From Arsenicicoccus piscis (GTDB lineage: Bacteria > Actinomycetota > Actinomycetes > Actinomycetales > Dermatophilaceae): a DNA stretch of 64,000 bases. Shown here one piece after another: positions 34,825 through 46,516 of the stretch (within the stretch, counting starts at the first letter, position 1; every line of letters begins with the position of its first letter). The position numbers were made by a program, and so were the translations under genes. The stretch covers positions 62,001 through 126,000 of the forward strand of contig NZ_JAKZHV010000010.1 of assembly GCF_022568835.1 (NCBI RefSeq), in the 5' to 3' direction. The notes beneath the pieces were generated by a model. The model searched no databases, was not told where the DNA came from, and worked only from the letters and a program-made list of their open reading frames with translations.

Positions 34825-35637
34825 GTGAGTTTCACCGCCGCCCTGGCGCTGGCCCCCTCGTTCGCGACCGAGGACGGTGGAAGCTTCGAACCGCCGGCGC
34901 CCGCTGAGTTCTACCAGCCGGTCGGCACGCTGCTGGGGGTCGAGATCACCCGCTCGATGGTGCTCGCGCTGGTCGCGTTCGTCATCCTGGCGGTCTGGCT
35001 GCTCTCCACCACGCGCAAGGCTGCGGTAGTCCCGAGCAAGGCGCAGTGGATGACCGAGCAGATCTACGACTTCGTCCGCAACGGCATCTCGCGGGACATG
35101 ATCGGCAGCAAGGACTTCATGCGGTTCACGCCGCTGCTGTTCGCCCTGTTCGTCTTCATCCTGCTGAGCAACCTGTTCGGCTCGCTGCCGCTCGCGAACT
35201 TCCCGATCATGTCGCGCATCGGCTTCCCGATGGCCCTGGTGCTCATCGTCTACGTGATCTACCACGCCGTGGGCATCCAGAAGCACGGGCTCGGTGGCTA
35301 CTTCAAGTCCATGGTCCCGCCCGGCCTGCCCAAGGCCATGGTCCCGATGATCTTCATCCTCGAGCTGAGCACCTTCTTCCTGGTCCGCCCGCTCACGCTG
35401 TGCCTGCGACTCTTCGGCAACATGTTCGCCGGCCACATGCTGATGGGCGTGTTCATCCTCGGTAGCACCTACATGATGCTGTCGGGCAGTATCGGCCTGA
35501 TGGCCGCCTCGGTCGGTGGCTGGGTGATGACCTTCCTGATGCAGCTGCTCGAGTTCCTGATCCAGGCGATCCAGGCCTACGTCTTCACCATGCTGGCCGC
35601 CTCCTACTTCGGTGGCGCCGTGGCCGACGAGCACTGA
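34825..35637 (+). CDS. atpB: ATP synthase Fo subunit a
   Basis: Half of the proton channel. The essential arginine region is helix [13 protein letters not shown] ([19 protein letters not shown]), followed by a long C-terminal helix pair ending in [21 protein letters not shown]. Length (270 aa) is normal. The GTG start has GAGGAG six bases upstream. It is the first structural gene in the standard order a-c-b-delta-alpha-gamma-beta. Confidence 0.97.
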   Translation: MSFTAALALAPSFATEDGGSFEPPAPAEFYQPVGTLLGVEITRSMVLALVAFVILAVWLLSTTRKAAVVPSKAQWMTEQIYDFVRNGISRDMIGSKDFMRFTPLLFALFVFILLSNLFGSLPLANFPIMSRIGFPMALVLIVYVIYHAVGIQKHGLGGYFKSMVPPGLPKAMVPMIFILELSTFFLVRPLTLCLRLFGNMFAGHMLMGVFILGSTYMMLSGSIGLMAASVGGWVMTFLMQLLEFLIQAIQAYVFTMLAASYFGGAVADEH

Positions 35638-35767
35638 GCGGACGCTCGGCGACCCCGAGCCCGCCGCGTGCTGTCACCCGAACCTTTCTGTCCCACAACT
35701 GAACACACCCCTGAACGACCGGGTCGGCCCTTGGCCCGGGACATCTATCAGAAGGAAGAAATCGACC

Positions 35768-35974
35768 ATGACTGGCTCCATCGCGATCATCGGCTACGGC
35801 CTCGCCTGCATCGGCCCTGGCATCGGCATCGGCCTCATCTTCGCTGCGCTGCTCAACGGCATCGCTCGCCAGCCCGAGGCCGCCGGCCTCCTTCGCCCGC
35901 AGGCCATCTTCGGCTTCGCCGTCGCCGAGGCGCTCGCGATCCTCGGCTTCGTCCTGTTCTTCCTCGCCCGATAA
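35768..35974 (+). CDS. atpE: ATP synthase Fo subunit c
   Basis: A 68-residue hairpin: helix one with the packing motif GPGIGIGL, the polar loop ARQPE, and helix two with the proton-binding Glu54 ([12 protein letters not shown]). No sodium-type Gln/Ser set is present, so it is proton-coupled. The strong AGAAGGAAG site and 130-bp untranslated gap before it fit the high translation that c subunits need. Confidence 0.97.
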   Translation: MTGSIAIIGYGLACIGPGIGIGLIFAALLNGIARQPEAAGLLRPQAIFGFAVAEALAILGFVLFFLAR

Positions 35975-36021
35975 CGACCTCGGTCGCACCGAGCGAGATC
36001 GTCCGAGCGAAGGAGTAACGC

Positions 36022-36624
36022 GTGCAACTCGTCAACAGCGTGGCCGCTGTCGCCGTCGGCCTCCCGGCAGCAGGGGAGGAGGAGTCGGCGCACGGCAACC
36101 CGATCATCCCGCACATGCCGGAGTTCATCTGGAGCCTGATCATCTTCGGGCTCTTGTGGTTCGTCGTGGCGAAGTACGTCTCGCCGCGGCTGGAGCAGGC
36201 CTACCAGGCCCGCAAGGCGGCCATCGAAGGTGGCATGAGTCAGGCCGAGGAGGCCCAGCGCGAGGCCAACGAGGCCAAGGCCCGCTACGAGGCCCAGCTC
36301 GAGGACGCGCGCGACGAGGCCGCGCGGATCCGCGAGGAGGCCAAGGAGCAGGGTGCGGCGATCATCGCCGAGATGCGTGCTCAGGCCGGCGCCGAGGCGT
36401 CGCGCATCATCGAGAGCGCGCACCGGCAGATCGAGGCCGACCGCCAGCAGGCGTCGGTGTCGCTGCGCTCGGAGGTCGGCCGCCTGTCGATCGACCTGGC
36501 GAGCCGCATCGTGGGCGAGTCCCTGCACGAGGAGACCCGGCAGAAGGGCATCGTCGACCGCTTCCTCGCCGAGCTCGAGTCCGGTGCGATCACGCCCCGG
36601 TCCGCGAGCGGGGACGAGCGCTGA
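36022..36624 (+). CDS. atpF: ATP synthase Fo subunit b
   Basis: One N-terminal membrane helix (FIWSLIIFGLLWFVVAKYV) followed by a long charged coiled coil (AEEAQREANEAKARYEAQLE) that forms the stator. 200 residues. The GTG start has GAAGGAG upstream. Its TGA overlaps the delta start codon by one base. Confidence 0.95.
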   Translation: MQLVNSVAAVAVGLPAAGEEESAHGNPIIPHMPEFIWSLIIFGLLWFVVAKYVSPRLEQAYQARKAAIEGGMSQAEEAQREANEAKARYEAQLEDARDEAARIREEAKEQGAAIIAEMRAQAGAEASRIIESAHRQIEADRQQASVSLRSEVGRLSIDLASRIVGESLHEETRQKGIVDRFLAELESGAITPRSASGDER

Positions 36625-37436
36625 TGCAGGGCCAGTCCCGCACCGCGCAGGCCGAGACCCGTCGCTCGCTGCAGGCCGCCCTGGACTCCGGGGCGGACTG
36701 GAGGCAGCTGTCGGACGACCTGTTCAACGTGGTCGCGCTGCTCGACAGCAACGTCACCGTGCGTCGGGCGCTGGCCGACCCCACCCGTGAGGCCGACACT
36801 CGTCGCGGCATCGCCGACCGGCTGCTGCGCGGCAAGATCGGTGACGCGGCGCTCGGTGTCGTGACCGCGGCGGTCGGCTCGCGCTGGTCGCACGAGCGGG
36901 ACCTCGCGACGGCGCTCAACGAGGCCGCCGTCGAGGCCCAGGTCGCCATGGCGGACGCCGCCGGGCGCGCCGACGACGTCGAGGAGCAGCTGTTCCGCTT
37001 CGAGCGCACCGTCGCCGCGAACCCCGAGCTGCGGGACGCCCTCGGCGACCCGGCGCTCCCGGTCGACCGCAAGCTGTCGATCGTCGACCAGCTGCTGGGC
37101 GACCGGGTGCACCCCGAGACCGCTCGGCTGCTCCGCCAGGTCGTCCTCAACCCGCGGGGCCGTCGGTTCGGCCCGGCGCTCGAGGACATCCTCGACGTGG
37201 CCGCCCGGCGGCGCTCCCAGCTGGCTGCGGTCGTCACCGTCGCCACCGAGCTGGACCAGGCCCGGCACGACCGGCTCGCCGCAGCCCTCGGCTCGATCTA
37301 CGGCCGGCCCGTCCAGCTGAAGGTCGTCGTGGACCCCGCGGTGGTCGGCGGCATCCGGGTGCAGGTCTGCTACGACGTCATCGACGGCACCATCTCGAGC
37401 AAGCTCGACAGCGCACGACGGCACTTTGGCGCCTAG
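36624..37436 (+). CDS. atpH: ATP synthase F1 subunit delta
   Basis: 270 residues, the length of mycobacterial-type delta rather than the shorter enterobacterial form. It has an N-terminal helical domain and a C-terminal domain ending in the family motif ([22 protein letters not shown]). It joins the stator to the alpha/beta head. Overlaps atpF by one base. Confidence 0.94.
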   Translation: MQGQSRTAQAETRRSLQAALDSGADWRQLSDDLFNVVALLDSNVTVRRALADPTREADTRRGIADRLLRGKIGDAALGVVTAAVGSRWSHERDLATALNEAAVEAQVAMADAAGRADDVEEQLFRFERTVAANPELRDALGDPALPVDRKLSIVDQLLGDRVHPETARLLRQVVLNPRGRRFGPALEDILDVAARRRSQLAAVVTVATELDQARHDRLAAALGSIYGRPVQLKVVVDPAVVGGIRVQVCYDVIDGTISSKLDSARRHFGA

Positions 37437-37504
37437 CCCGCCGTCATCCGATCATCCACAGGACGCACTTCCGGTCCGCCGGACCACATGAGGAGAGATA
37501 CACA

Positions 37505-39139
37505 ATGACGGAGCTTTCGATCCGTCCGGAGGAGATCCGGGACGCCCTGGACCACTTCGTTCAGTCATACGAGCCCGGTGCGGCCACCCGCGAAGAGGTC
37601 GGCATCGTGGCGGACGCCGGAGACGGCATCGCCCACGTCGAGGGCCTGCCCTCGTGCATGACGAACGAGCTGCTCGAGTTCGAGGACGGCACCCTCGGCC
37701 TGGCGCTGAACCTCGACGTGCACGACATCGGTGTCGTCATCCTCGGTGACTTCGCCGGGATCGAGGAGGGCCAGCAGGTCAAGCGCACCGGCGAGGTGCT
37801 CTCCGTCCCCGTCGGCGACGCCTTCCTCGGCCGCGTGGTCAACCCGCTCGGCCAGCCGATCGACGGTCTCGGCGAGATCCGCGCCGACGCCCGCCGCGCG
37901 CTCGAGCTCCAGGCGCCGACGGTCGTCCAGCGCAAGTCGGTCCACGAGCCGCTGCAGACCGGCATCAAGGCGATCGACTCGATGATCCCGATCGGTCGTG
38001 GTCAGCGTCAGCTGATCATCGGTGACCGCCAGACCGGCAAGACCACGGTCGCGGTCGACACGATCATCAACCAGAAGGCCAACTGGGACTCCGGCGACCC
38101 CGACAAGCAGGTGCGCTGCATCTACGTCGCGATCGGCCAGAAGGGCTCGACCATCGCGTCGGTCCGCGGCACCCTCGAGGAGGCCGGCGCGCTCGACTAC
38201 ACGACGATCGTCGCGGCCCCCGCGTCCGATGCGGCCGGCTTCAAGTACCTCGCCCCCTACACCGGCTCGGCCATCGGCCAGCACTGGATGTACCAGGGCA
38301 AGCACGTCCTCATCGTGTTCGACGACCTGTCCAAGCAGGCCGAGGCCTACCGCGCCGTGTCGCTGCTGCTGCGCCGCCCGCCGGGCCGCGAGGCCTACCC
38401 GGGTGACGTGTTCTACCTGCACTCGCGGCTGCTCGAGCGTTGCGCCAAGCTCTCGGACGACCTCGGCGCCGGCTCCATGACGGGTCTGCCGATCATCGAG
38501 ACCAAGGCGGGTGACGTCTCGGCCTACATCCCGACCAACGTCATCTCGATCACCGACGGACAGATCTACCTGCAGGGTGACCTGTTCAACGCCAACGTGC
38601 GCCCGGCCGTCGACGTGGGCATCTCGGTGTCCCGCGTCGGTGGCGCCGCCCAGATCAAGGCGATGAAGGACGTCTCCGGTCGTCTGAAGGTGGACCTCGC
38701 GCAGTTCCGCGCCATGGAGGCGTTCGCCATGTTCGCCTCCGACCTCGACCCCGCCTCGCGCCAGCAGCTGGCTCGTGGTGCGCGCCTGGTCGAGCTGCTC
38801 AAGCAGCCGCAGGCCTCGCCGATGCCGGTCGAGGAGCAGGTCCTGGTCGTGTGGGCCGGCACCTCCGGCAAGCTGGACGAGGTCGCCGTCGAGGACGTGC
38901 GTCGCTTCGAGAGCGAGTTCTTGGACTTCGTGCGCCGTGAGCGCCCCGGCATCCTCGACGGGATCCGCGAGACCAAGAAGCTCGACGACGCCAGCCGCGC
39001 GGCCATGGCCGACGCGATGGACGCGTTCTCGTCGCAGTTCCGCTCCGGCACGCCGCACGCCGGCGTCCACGCCGGTCACGAGGAGTTCGGCGAGCTCCCC
39101 GAGTCCAGCAGCGACCGCGCGCAGATCGAGAAGCACTAG
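37505..39139 (+). CDS. atpA: ATP synthase F1 subunit alpha
   Basis: Non-catalytic nucleotide-binding subunit. Walker [16 protein letters not shown], the segment [16 protein letters not shown] before it, and the alpha-specific [24 protein letters not shown]. The C-terminus has the extended tail typical of actinobacteria (beyond IRETKKLDD), which in mycobacteria limits ATP hydrolysis. 544 residues. Confidence 0.97.
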   Translation: MTELSIRPEEIRDALDHFVQSYEPGAATREEVGIVADAGDGIAHVEGLPSCMTNELLEFEDGTLGLALNLDVHDIGVVILGDFAGIEEGQQVKRTGEVLSVPVGDAFLGRVVNPLGQPIDGLGEIRADARRALELQAPTVVQRKSVHEPLQTGIKAIDSMIPIGRGQRQLIIGDRQTGKTTVAVDTIINQKANWDSGDPDKQVRCIYVAIGQKGSTIASVRGTLEEAGALDYTTIVAAPASDAAGFKYLAPYTGSAIGQHWMYQGKHVLIVFDDLSKQAEAYRAVSLLLRRPPGREAYPGDVFYLHSRLLERCAKLSDDLGAGSMTGLPIIETKAGDVSAYIPTNVISITDGQIYLQGDLFNANVRPAVDVGISVSRVGGAAQIKAMKDVSGRLKVDLAQFRAMEAFAMFASDLDPASRQQLARGARLVELLKQPQASPMPVEEQVLVVWAGTSGKLDEVAVEDVRRFESEFLDFVRRERPGILDGIRETKKLDDASRAAMADAMDAFSSQFRSGTPHAGVHAGHEEFGELPESSSDRAQIEKH

Positions 39140-39216
39140 GTCCGCTCGTCCCCGGCCACCCGGCCGGGGACGGCGGTCCCTTCCAGGCACGAGCAGACGA
39201 AGAGAGGCGGAAACAC

Positions 39217-41630
<2,414 letters not shown>

Positions 41631-41642
41631 CGCGCCGCTGAC

Positions 41643-41722
41643 GGCGGCGCCGGCCTCGGTCGGCGCCGCCGGACCACCGGACCAGAGCGCGAAGGCCGCC
41701 ACCCGATCGGGTGGCGGCCTTC
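41643..41722. terminator. Double hairpin terminator after atpD
   Basis: The first stem, GGCGGCGCCG/CGGCGCCGCC, lies at 41643-41670. The second, GAAGGCCGCCACCC/GGGTGGCGGCCTTC with a GATC loop (14 bp, perfect), lies at 41691-41722 and is followed by GTCGTTG. They separate the atp operon from the convergent glycosyltransferase genes, so no read-through to atpC is expected. Confidence 0.85.
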
Positions 41723-41741
41723 GTCGTTGTGGCTGGGTCGG

Positions 41742-43052
41742 TCAGCGGGCAGCGCGCTCCTGCACCTCGCGCAGGAAGGTCTCCATCGCCGCGGCCTCGA
41801 GGCCGGGCGTGAAGCCCGCCTCGACGGCGCGCCGGCCGGCCGCACCCATGGCACGGCGGCGGTCCGGGTCCTGCGCGAGGTCGACCAGCGCGTCGGCGAG
41901 CAGGTCGGCCCGCCCGGCGTTGACCACGTGGCCCATGGCCCCGTCCTCGACCAGCTCGGCCACGCCGGCGATGCGGGTGGTGACGACCGGCAGCTCGGTG
42001 GCGAGCGCCTCCATCAGGACGACGGGCAGGCCCTCCTGGAAGGACGGCAGCACGAACACGTCGGCCCAGTGGTACCAGTCCAGGATGTCGTCCTGGCCGA
42101 CCGGCCCGAGCAGGGTGACCGACGAGGCCAGCTGGTCGGCCTCGATCTGGTGGGTCAGGGTGGCCGCGAGCTCGCCGGCGCCGATGAACCGCACGTCGAC
42201 CGCGACGCCGCGCGCCTGCAGTTCGCGAACCGCGTCGAGCAGCACCGGGCCGCCCTTCTCGGGCACCAGCCGACCCACGTAGAGCACCCGCAGCGGCTCG
42301 CCGTCACGCCCGGCGCGCTGGTCGGCCGGGGGCACGAAGCGGTCGGTGTCGACGGTCATGTGGACGATCGACATCTTGGGCCACTCGACCGGGTCGACCA
42401 AGCGCATCAGCTGGCTGCGGCAGAAGTCGGAGATGGCGGAGATGCCGTCGGCAGATCGGACCTTCGCGGCCAGGTCGACCTTCTCGACCCGCTCGAACTC
42501 GGTGGGGCCGTGCATGGTCATCGACCAGGCCCACCCGGCGTCCGGTCCGTCCAGCAGCCGCCCGAGGGCGACGGTCAGCCGCGCGACATCGGCCGAGACG
42601 TTGGCGAAGTGCACGTGGACGTGCCGCAGCCCCCGCTGCTCCATGTAGTGGTGCAGCACGACGGCCTCGGCGAAGTAGAAGCCCTGCCACAGCCGCGACC
42701 GGGCGGTCAGCTCGCCGCTGCGCAGCGCCTGGGCGAGGACCTTGGCGTAGGCGCGCGGCTCGCGCGCCGCCAGGGCGCGGTGCGCGGCGAGGATCTCCGC
42801 CCGCGGCGCGTCCTTGATCGGCGTCGTGGTGGCGGCGTCGGCGCGCATGGCGGCCGAGCGCAGTTCGCTCTCGGGGCAGGTGCTGATGGTGAACGTGTCC
42901 ACCTCGACCCCGCGCTCACGCAGCGCGTGCACCTCGCGCTCGATGAAGGTGTGCGACAGCTTGGGGTACTGGCTGACCAGGTAGGCCACCCGCAGCGGCC
43001 CGCTCGGGGCGGTGCCGTCGACGTCGCTCGGGGCAAGGGCGGGACTCGTCAT
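41742..43052 (-). CDS. Family 4 glycosyltransferase (GT-B)
   Basis: A soluble GT4 enzyme. The N-terminal Rossmann domain starts RVAYLVSQYPKLSHTFIEREV, and the C-terminal domain has LRVLYVGRLVPEKGGPVLL, GPVGQDDILDWYHWADVFVLPS and FQEGLPVVLMEALATELPVV (the E-x7-E donor-site motif). It is the distal gene of the minus-strand glycosyltransferase group, 82 bp after its neighbour. The SHTFIERE start is typical of exopolysaccharide mannosyl/glucosyl transferases, but the sugar cannot be told. Confidence 0.88.
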   Translation of the reverse strand: MTSPALAPSDVDGTAPSGPLRVAYLVSQYPKLSHTFIEREVHALRERGVEVDTFTISTCPESELRSAAMRADAATTTPIKDAPRAEILAAHRALAAREPRAYAKVLAQALRSGELTARSRLWQGFYFAEAVVLHHYMEQRGLRHVHVHFANVSADVARLTVALGRLLDGPDAGWAWSMTMHGPTEFERVEKVDLAAKVRSADGISAISDFCRSQLMRLVDPVEWPKMSIVHMTVDTDRFVPPADQRAGRDGEPLRVLYVGRLVPEKGGPVLLDAVRELQARGVAVDVRFIGAGELAATLTHQIEADQLASSVTLLGPVGQDDILDWYHWADVFVLPSFQEGLPVVLMEALATELPVVTTRIAGVAELVEDGAMGHVVNAGRADLLADALVDLAQDPDRRRAMGAAGRRAVEAGFTPGLEAAAMETFLREVQERAAR

Positions 43053-43134
43053 GGCTGGTAGCGGCTTCCTCTGGGGGACTGGTCGGGCAGGTCGGGGCTG
43101 GTCCGAGACTGGTGGGGCTGGTGGGGGAGAAGCC

Positions 43135-44013
43135 TCACCGCGTGGAGGCGTCCCGCTCCCAGGTGGTGGTGTCGGCGCGGCGCGCCTTGAGCCGCGCGGC
43201 GACCGTCACGCCGAGGTAGGCGATCGCCGCGGGCACCAGCGTGGGTCGACGGCGCACGAGCCCACCGAGCGCGGACACCGTAGACCCCGTGCTCGCCGTG
43301 AAGTCGTGGGCGTCGGAGCCGGGGAGCTCACCGGCGGCGGCCACCCGGGCTACCTCGGCGTTGCCCTTGGCGATGCGGACCCGGACCTTGAGCAGGTCGG
43401 CCGCCGTGCGGGGCGCCTGCACGGCGAAGGTGCCGGGCACGATGATCCGCTCGCTCTGCTCGAACAGGCGCTGGATGAACAGGTCGTCGGCGTTGAGGTC
43501 GGGGAAGCGGTCGAACCGGGCGCGACCCGCCTGCGACAGGCCGTAGATGCCGAGCCCGACGAGGCCCTCCTTGACGTAGGGCAGCTCGCGGAAGCAGGCG
43601 TAGTAGGCGCGCACGACAGGGTCGCTGTCGGACGTCACGAAGCGCACGTGCGGGGACGCGGCGCGTGGGGCGTCGGTCGACAAGGCGTCCACGAGCTGGT
43701 CGAGGGCGCCGGGGTCGAGGACGATGTCGGCGTCGAGGAACAGCCGGGGGAAGGCCGTGGCGGCTGCGTCGCCCTCGTTGAGGGCGTTGGCCTTGCCCGG
43801 GGTGGCGAGGTCGAGGACGACCAGACCGGGCAGCCGGTCGGCGTAGGAGCGGGCGACCTCCACGGTGCGGTCGGAGCACCCGTTGGCGGCCACGACGACC
43901 TGCAACGGGCGCTCGGTGGAGGAGGCCAACGACTCGAGGCAACGGCCGATGACCCGCTCCTCGTCGTGCGCCGGGATGACGACGGAGGCCGCGAACTCGG
44001 TCGGGTCAGACAT
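43135..44013 (-). CDS. Family 2 glycosyltransferase (GT-A)
   Basis: 292 residues: AASVVIPAHDEERVIGRCLESL opens a GT2 fold, PGKANALNEGDAA and LFLDADIVLDPGALD give the DxD-like donor metal site, and LNADDLFIQRLFEQSERI supplies an acidic acceptor-base region. The C-terminus has a hydrophobic segment (RRPTLVPAAIAYLGVTVAARL) that could tether it to the membrane. Overlaps the upstream GT2 gene by eight bases. Confidence 0.85.
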   Translation of the reverse strand: MSDPTEFAASVVIPAHDEERVIGRCLESLASSTERPLQVVVAANGCSDRTVEVARSYADRLPGLVVLDLATPGKANALNEGDAAATAFPRLFLDADIVLDPGALDQLVDALSTDAPRAASPHVRFVTSDSDPVVRAYYACFRELPYVKEGLVGLGIYGLSQAGRARFDRFPDLNADDLFIQRLFEQSERIIVPGTFAVQAPRTAADLLKVRVRIAKGNAEVARVAAAGELPGSDAHDFTASTGSTVSALGGLVRRRPTLVPAAIAYLGVTVAARLKARRADTTTWERDASTR

Positions 44014-45022
44014 TGGTGCGCCCCATCTCGTGGTCCGCGCGCTGCAGTCGGCTGGCGTAGAGCCGAGCCGCCGGCTGGAAGCGAAGCGCCTTGGCCTTCA
44101 ACGCGATTCGCCGGTTGCTCGGGTTCAACCGGGCAGCGAGCGCGAAGTGCTCGGCGGCGGCCGACGCGTCACCGGCGCGCAGCGCGGCGTCGCCGGCGTT
44201 GAGCGCCTGCTGGGTGGAGCCGCAGGCGAGCCGCAGCTGCAGATAGCTGCGCTCGTCGTCGGTGAGCGTGTCGCCGAAGCCGTCGAGCACGTGCTGGAGC
44301 ACCAGCTGCTCACCGGAGTACATCCGCTCGTGCTGGGTGGACAGCGACCCCGACGTGCGCCGGTAGAGCGCGTGCGGCTTCTTCTGGAAGCTCACCCGCC
44401 AGCCGCTGTAGATCGCCCGCGCCCAGAAGTCGTAGTCCTCGCAGACGCGCATCGACTCGTCGTAGCCGCCGAGCTCGACCCACATGGCCTTCGGGAACAG
44501 GCTGAACACGGCGACGAAGTTGAACTCGAGGATCTGCGCGCGCTGCTGGTCGTCGGCCGGGTAGCCACTCGGCAGCACGGTGCGCCCGGGCGTGATGCCG
44601 GCGGAGGTCATCAGGTAGCCGTCGGAGGTGACGAACCGGCGCCCGCTGCCGTCTGCCGCGAGGACAGCCATGGCGTCGGCGACCATCGGCGGCAGCGCCA
44701 GGTCGTCGGCGTCCAGCGTGAGGATGTAGTCGCCCGTGGCCGCGGCGATCGCGGCGTTGCGGGCCGCCGGCAGCCCGCGGTTGGGCTGGGTGACGACTCG
44801 GACCAGGTCGCCGTAGGCCGCCGCGATGGCGGCGGTGCGGTCGGTCGCACCGTCGTCGGTGACGACGACCTCGATGTTGGGGTAGGTCTGGGTGAGCGCG
44901 GAGCTGATCGCCGCACCCAGGTAGCTCTCGGCCTGGTAGGCCGGGATGATGATGCTGACCAGGGGCTCAGCGGTGGGGGACTGAGCGGTGGGGGACTCAG
45001 CCTTGGGGGACTCAGCGGTCAC
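44006..45022 (-). CDS. Family 2 glycosyltransferase with TPR-like tail
   Basis: GT2 domain from VSIIIPAYQAESYLGAAISS through VVVTDDGATDRTAAIAAAY and YILTLDADDLALP (DxD), then an acceptor part with GGYDESMRVCEDYDFWARAI. The last 90 residues are a helical tail with a TPR-like repeat (LNAGDAALRAGDASAAAEHF). The first 18 residues are four copies of a five-residue S-P-T-A-E pattern encoded by a 15-bp tandem repeat. The GTG start has GGAG upstream and overlaps the WecG-like gene's stop. Confidence 0.85.
   Translation of the reverse strand: MTAESPKAESPTAQSPTAEPLVSIIIPAYQAESYLGAAISSALTQTYPNIEVVVTDDGATDRTAAIAAAYGDLVRVVTQPNRGLPAARNAAIAAATGDYILTLDADDLALPPMVADAMAVLAADGSGRRFVTSDGYLMTSAGITPGRTVLPSGYPADDQQRAQILEFNFVAVFSLFPKAMWVELGGYDESMRVCEDYDFWARAIYSGWRVSFQKKPHALYRRTSGSLSTQHERMYSGEQLVLQHVLDGFGDTLTDDERSYLQLRLACGSTQQALNAGDAALRAGDASAAAEHFALAARLNPSNRRIALKAKALRFQPAARLYASRLQRADHEMGRTNV
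44966..45020 (-). repeat. 15-bp tandem repeat, four copies, in a coding start
   Basis: Units start at 44966, 44981, 44996 and 45011 and differ by one or two bases. They keep frame and encode the acidic/proline N-terminus of the glycosyltransferase, which has no counterpart in the family core. Confidence 0.85.
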
Positions 45023-46257
45023 GACTTCTCCGTTGCCTTCCAGGTGCGGTAGAGGAACAGCGGGTTGCCGAGCACGTAGCGCCGCCACATCCGGCGCGGC
45101 TCCTTCAGCAGCCGCCACACCCACTCCAGGCCGACCTCGCGCAGGAACAGCGGTGCGCGCGGGATGGTGCCAGAGGTGATGTCGAACAACGCGCCGACGC
45201 CGAAGCGCACCGGCACGGTCAGCTGGTCGTGGTGTGCGGTGAGCCAGGCCTCCTGCTGCGGGACGCCCATCGCGACGAGCAGGACGTCGGCGCCGCTGGC
45301 GTTGATCCGCTCGATCACCTGGTCGGTCTCGGCCTCGGTGAAGTAGCCGTGCTGGGTCCCGGCGATCTTCAGGCCCGGGTGGTCGGCCACCATGATCTCG
45401 GCGCTCGCCTGAGCGATCCCGGGCCGGGCGCCGAGCAGGAACAGCGACAGCCCCTCCTTCGCCGCGCGGGCGCACAGCAGCGGGAACAGGTCGGTGCCGT
45501 TGACGTTCTCACGGACGGCGTGCCCGTGCCGGGTGGCGGCGATGCGCACGCCCACGCCGTCGGGCCACACCCGCGCCATGTCGTTGAGCGCCGAGCGGTA
45601 GGCCTCGTCCTCGCACGCGATGTTGAGGCACCCCGGGTTGACGAAGGCCGCCAGCCAGCGTCCCTCGCCGGCATAGCGCCGCGGGTCCGGCCGGTCGCGC
45701 ACGGCCGGGTCCAGCGCGTGCTCGACGATGAAGTCGATGGCCTGCGACATGGTGTCGTTGTCGATCCGCACCCCGAGCAGGCTGAACGCGCGCGGGGCGT
45801 CGAGCCCGCCGCCGGTGTGGCCGCCGGTCACGAGGTAGGTGATCCCGGCCTTGGCCGCCAGCTTGGCGGCCGCCCGCAGCGAGCGGTCCTCGTCGATGGG
45901 GTCGACGACGTGCGTGATGCCGAGGTCCTGACGGGCGCGCTCCTGGGAGAACAGCCCGGCCTGGTTCGTCGACGGACGGGTCGACGGGCGGTCGGTAGAG
46001 CCGTCGGCGACCGTCGTCTGGTCAGGCGCCGGCGAGATGACGGCGGCCGGGCGCGGCTGCGGCTCGGGTCCGACGAATCGCATGTCGCCGGCGGCCACCG
46101 ACAGCAGCTGCGCGAACTGGCCGCCCGGGGCGTCCCCGCTGAACGTGCGCAGCGTGAACGGCCGGCCGTCGGGCCCGACGACCTCGCCGTGCTCGAACAC
46201 CCGACCGGTGCGCGCCAGCCCGTAGACGGCGCGGGGCACCCACACCGGCGAGAGCAC
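45019..46257 (-). CDS. WecG/TagA/CpsF glycosyltransferase fused to a degenerate phosphoglycosyltransferase domain
   Basis: The C-terminal 240 residues are WecG/TagA (GT26): FSLLGVRIDNDTMSQAIDFI, FVNPGCLNIACEDEAYRSAL, FLLGARPGIAQ and VAMGVPQQEAWL. These enzymes add ManNAc(A) to polyprenyl-PP-GlcNAc. The first 70 residues resemble the tail of a WcaJ/PglC-type sugar transferase (VFEHGEVVGPDGRPFTLRTF, then FAQLLSVAAGDMRFVGPEP), but the KFRSM and LDELPQ segments with the catalytic Asp-Glu are gone. The frame is open 12 codons further up, where an amphipathic/hydrophobic helix (ILDKQVASALLVVLSPVW) would be completed. No ATG/GTG/TTG starts it there; ATC 46293 or CTG 46290 sit behind an AGAAGGG site. 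Confidence 0.82.
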   Translation of the reverse strand: MLSPVWVPRAVYGLARTGRVFEHGEVVGPDGRPFTLRTFSGDAPGGQFAQLLSVAAGDMRFVGPEPQPRPAAVISPAPDQTTVADGSTDRPSTRPSTNQAGLFSQERARQDLGITHVVDPIDEDRSLRAAAKLAAKAGITYLVTGGHTGGGLDAPRAFSLLGVRIDNDTMSQAIDFIVEHALDPAVRDRPDPRRYAGEGRWLAAFVNPGCLNIACEDEAYRSALNDMARVWPDGVGVRIAATRHGHAVRENVNGTDLFPLLCARAAKEGLSLFLLGARPGIAQASAEIMVADHPGLKIAGTQHGYFTEAETDQVIERINASGADVLLVAMGVPQQEAWLTAHHDQLTVPVRFGVGALFDITSGTIPRAPLFLREVGLEWVWRLLKEPRRMWRRYVLGNPLFLYRTWKATEKS

Positions 46258-46516
46258 GACGAGGAGTGCGGAAGCGACCTGCTTGTCCAGGATCTTTGCC
46301 CTTCTGTGTTGTCCCGGCTGCCGCCCACTGGCCCCCCAGCAGTCGGCCGGTCACTGAGTGTGACAAGCCACGGGTTCAGGGAGATCTTACCGGGAGGTCC
46401 CCCCGCGGCAGGGGGATCTGCGGATACGATCGAAGGCGACCACCTACCTGACGTGTGCCCAGTGACGTGCCCGTCCACCCACCGAATCTTCACCACGACC
46501 GGGAGCCTGACGCCAC

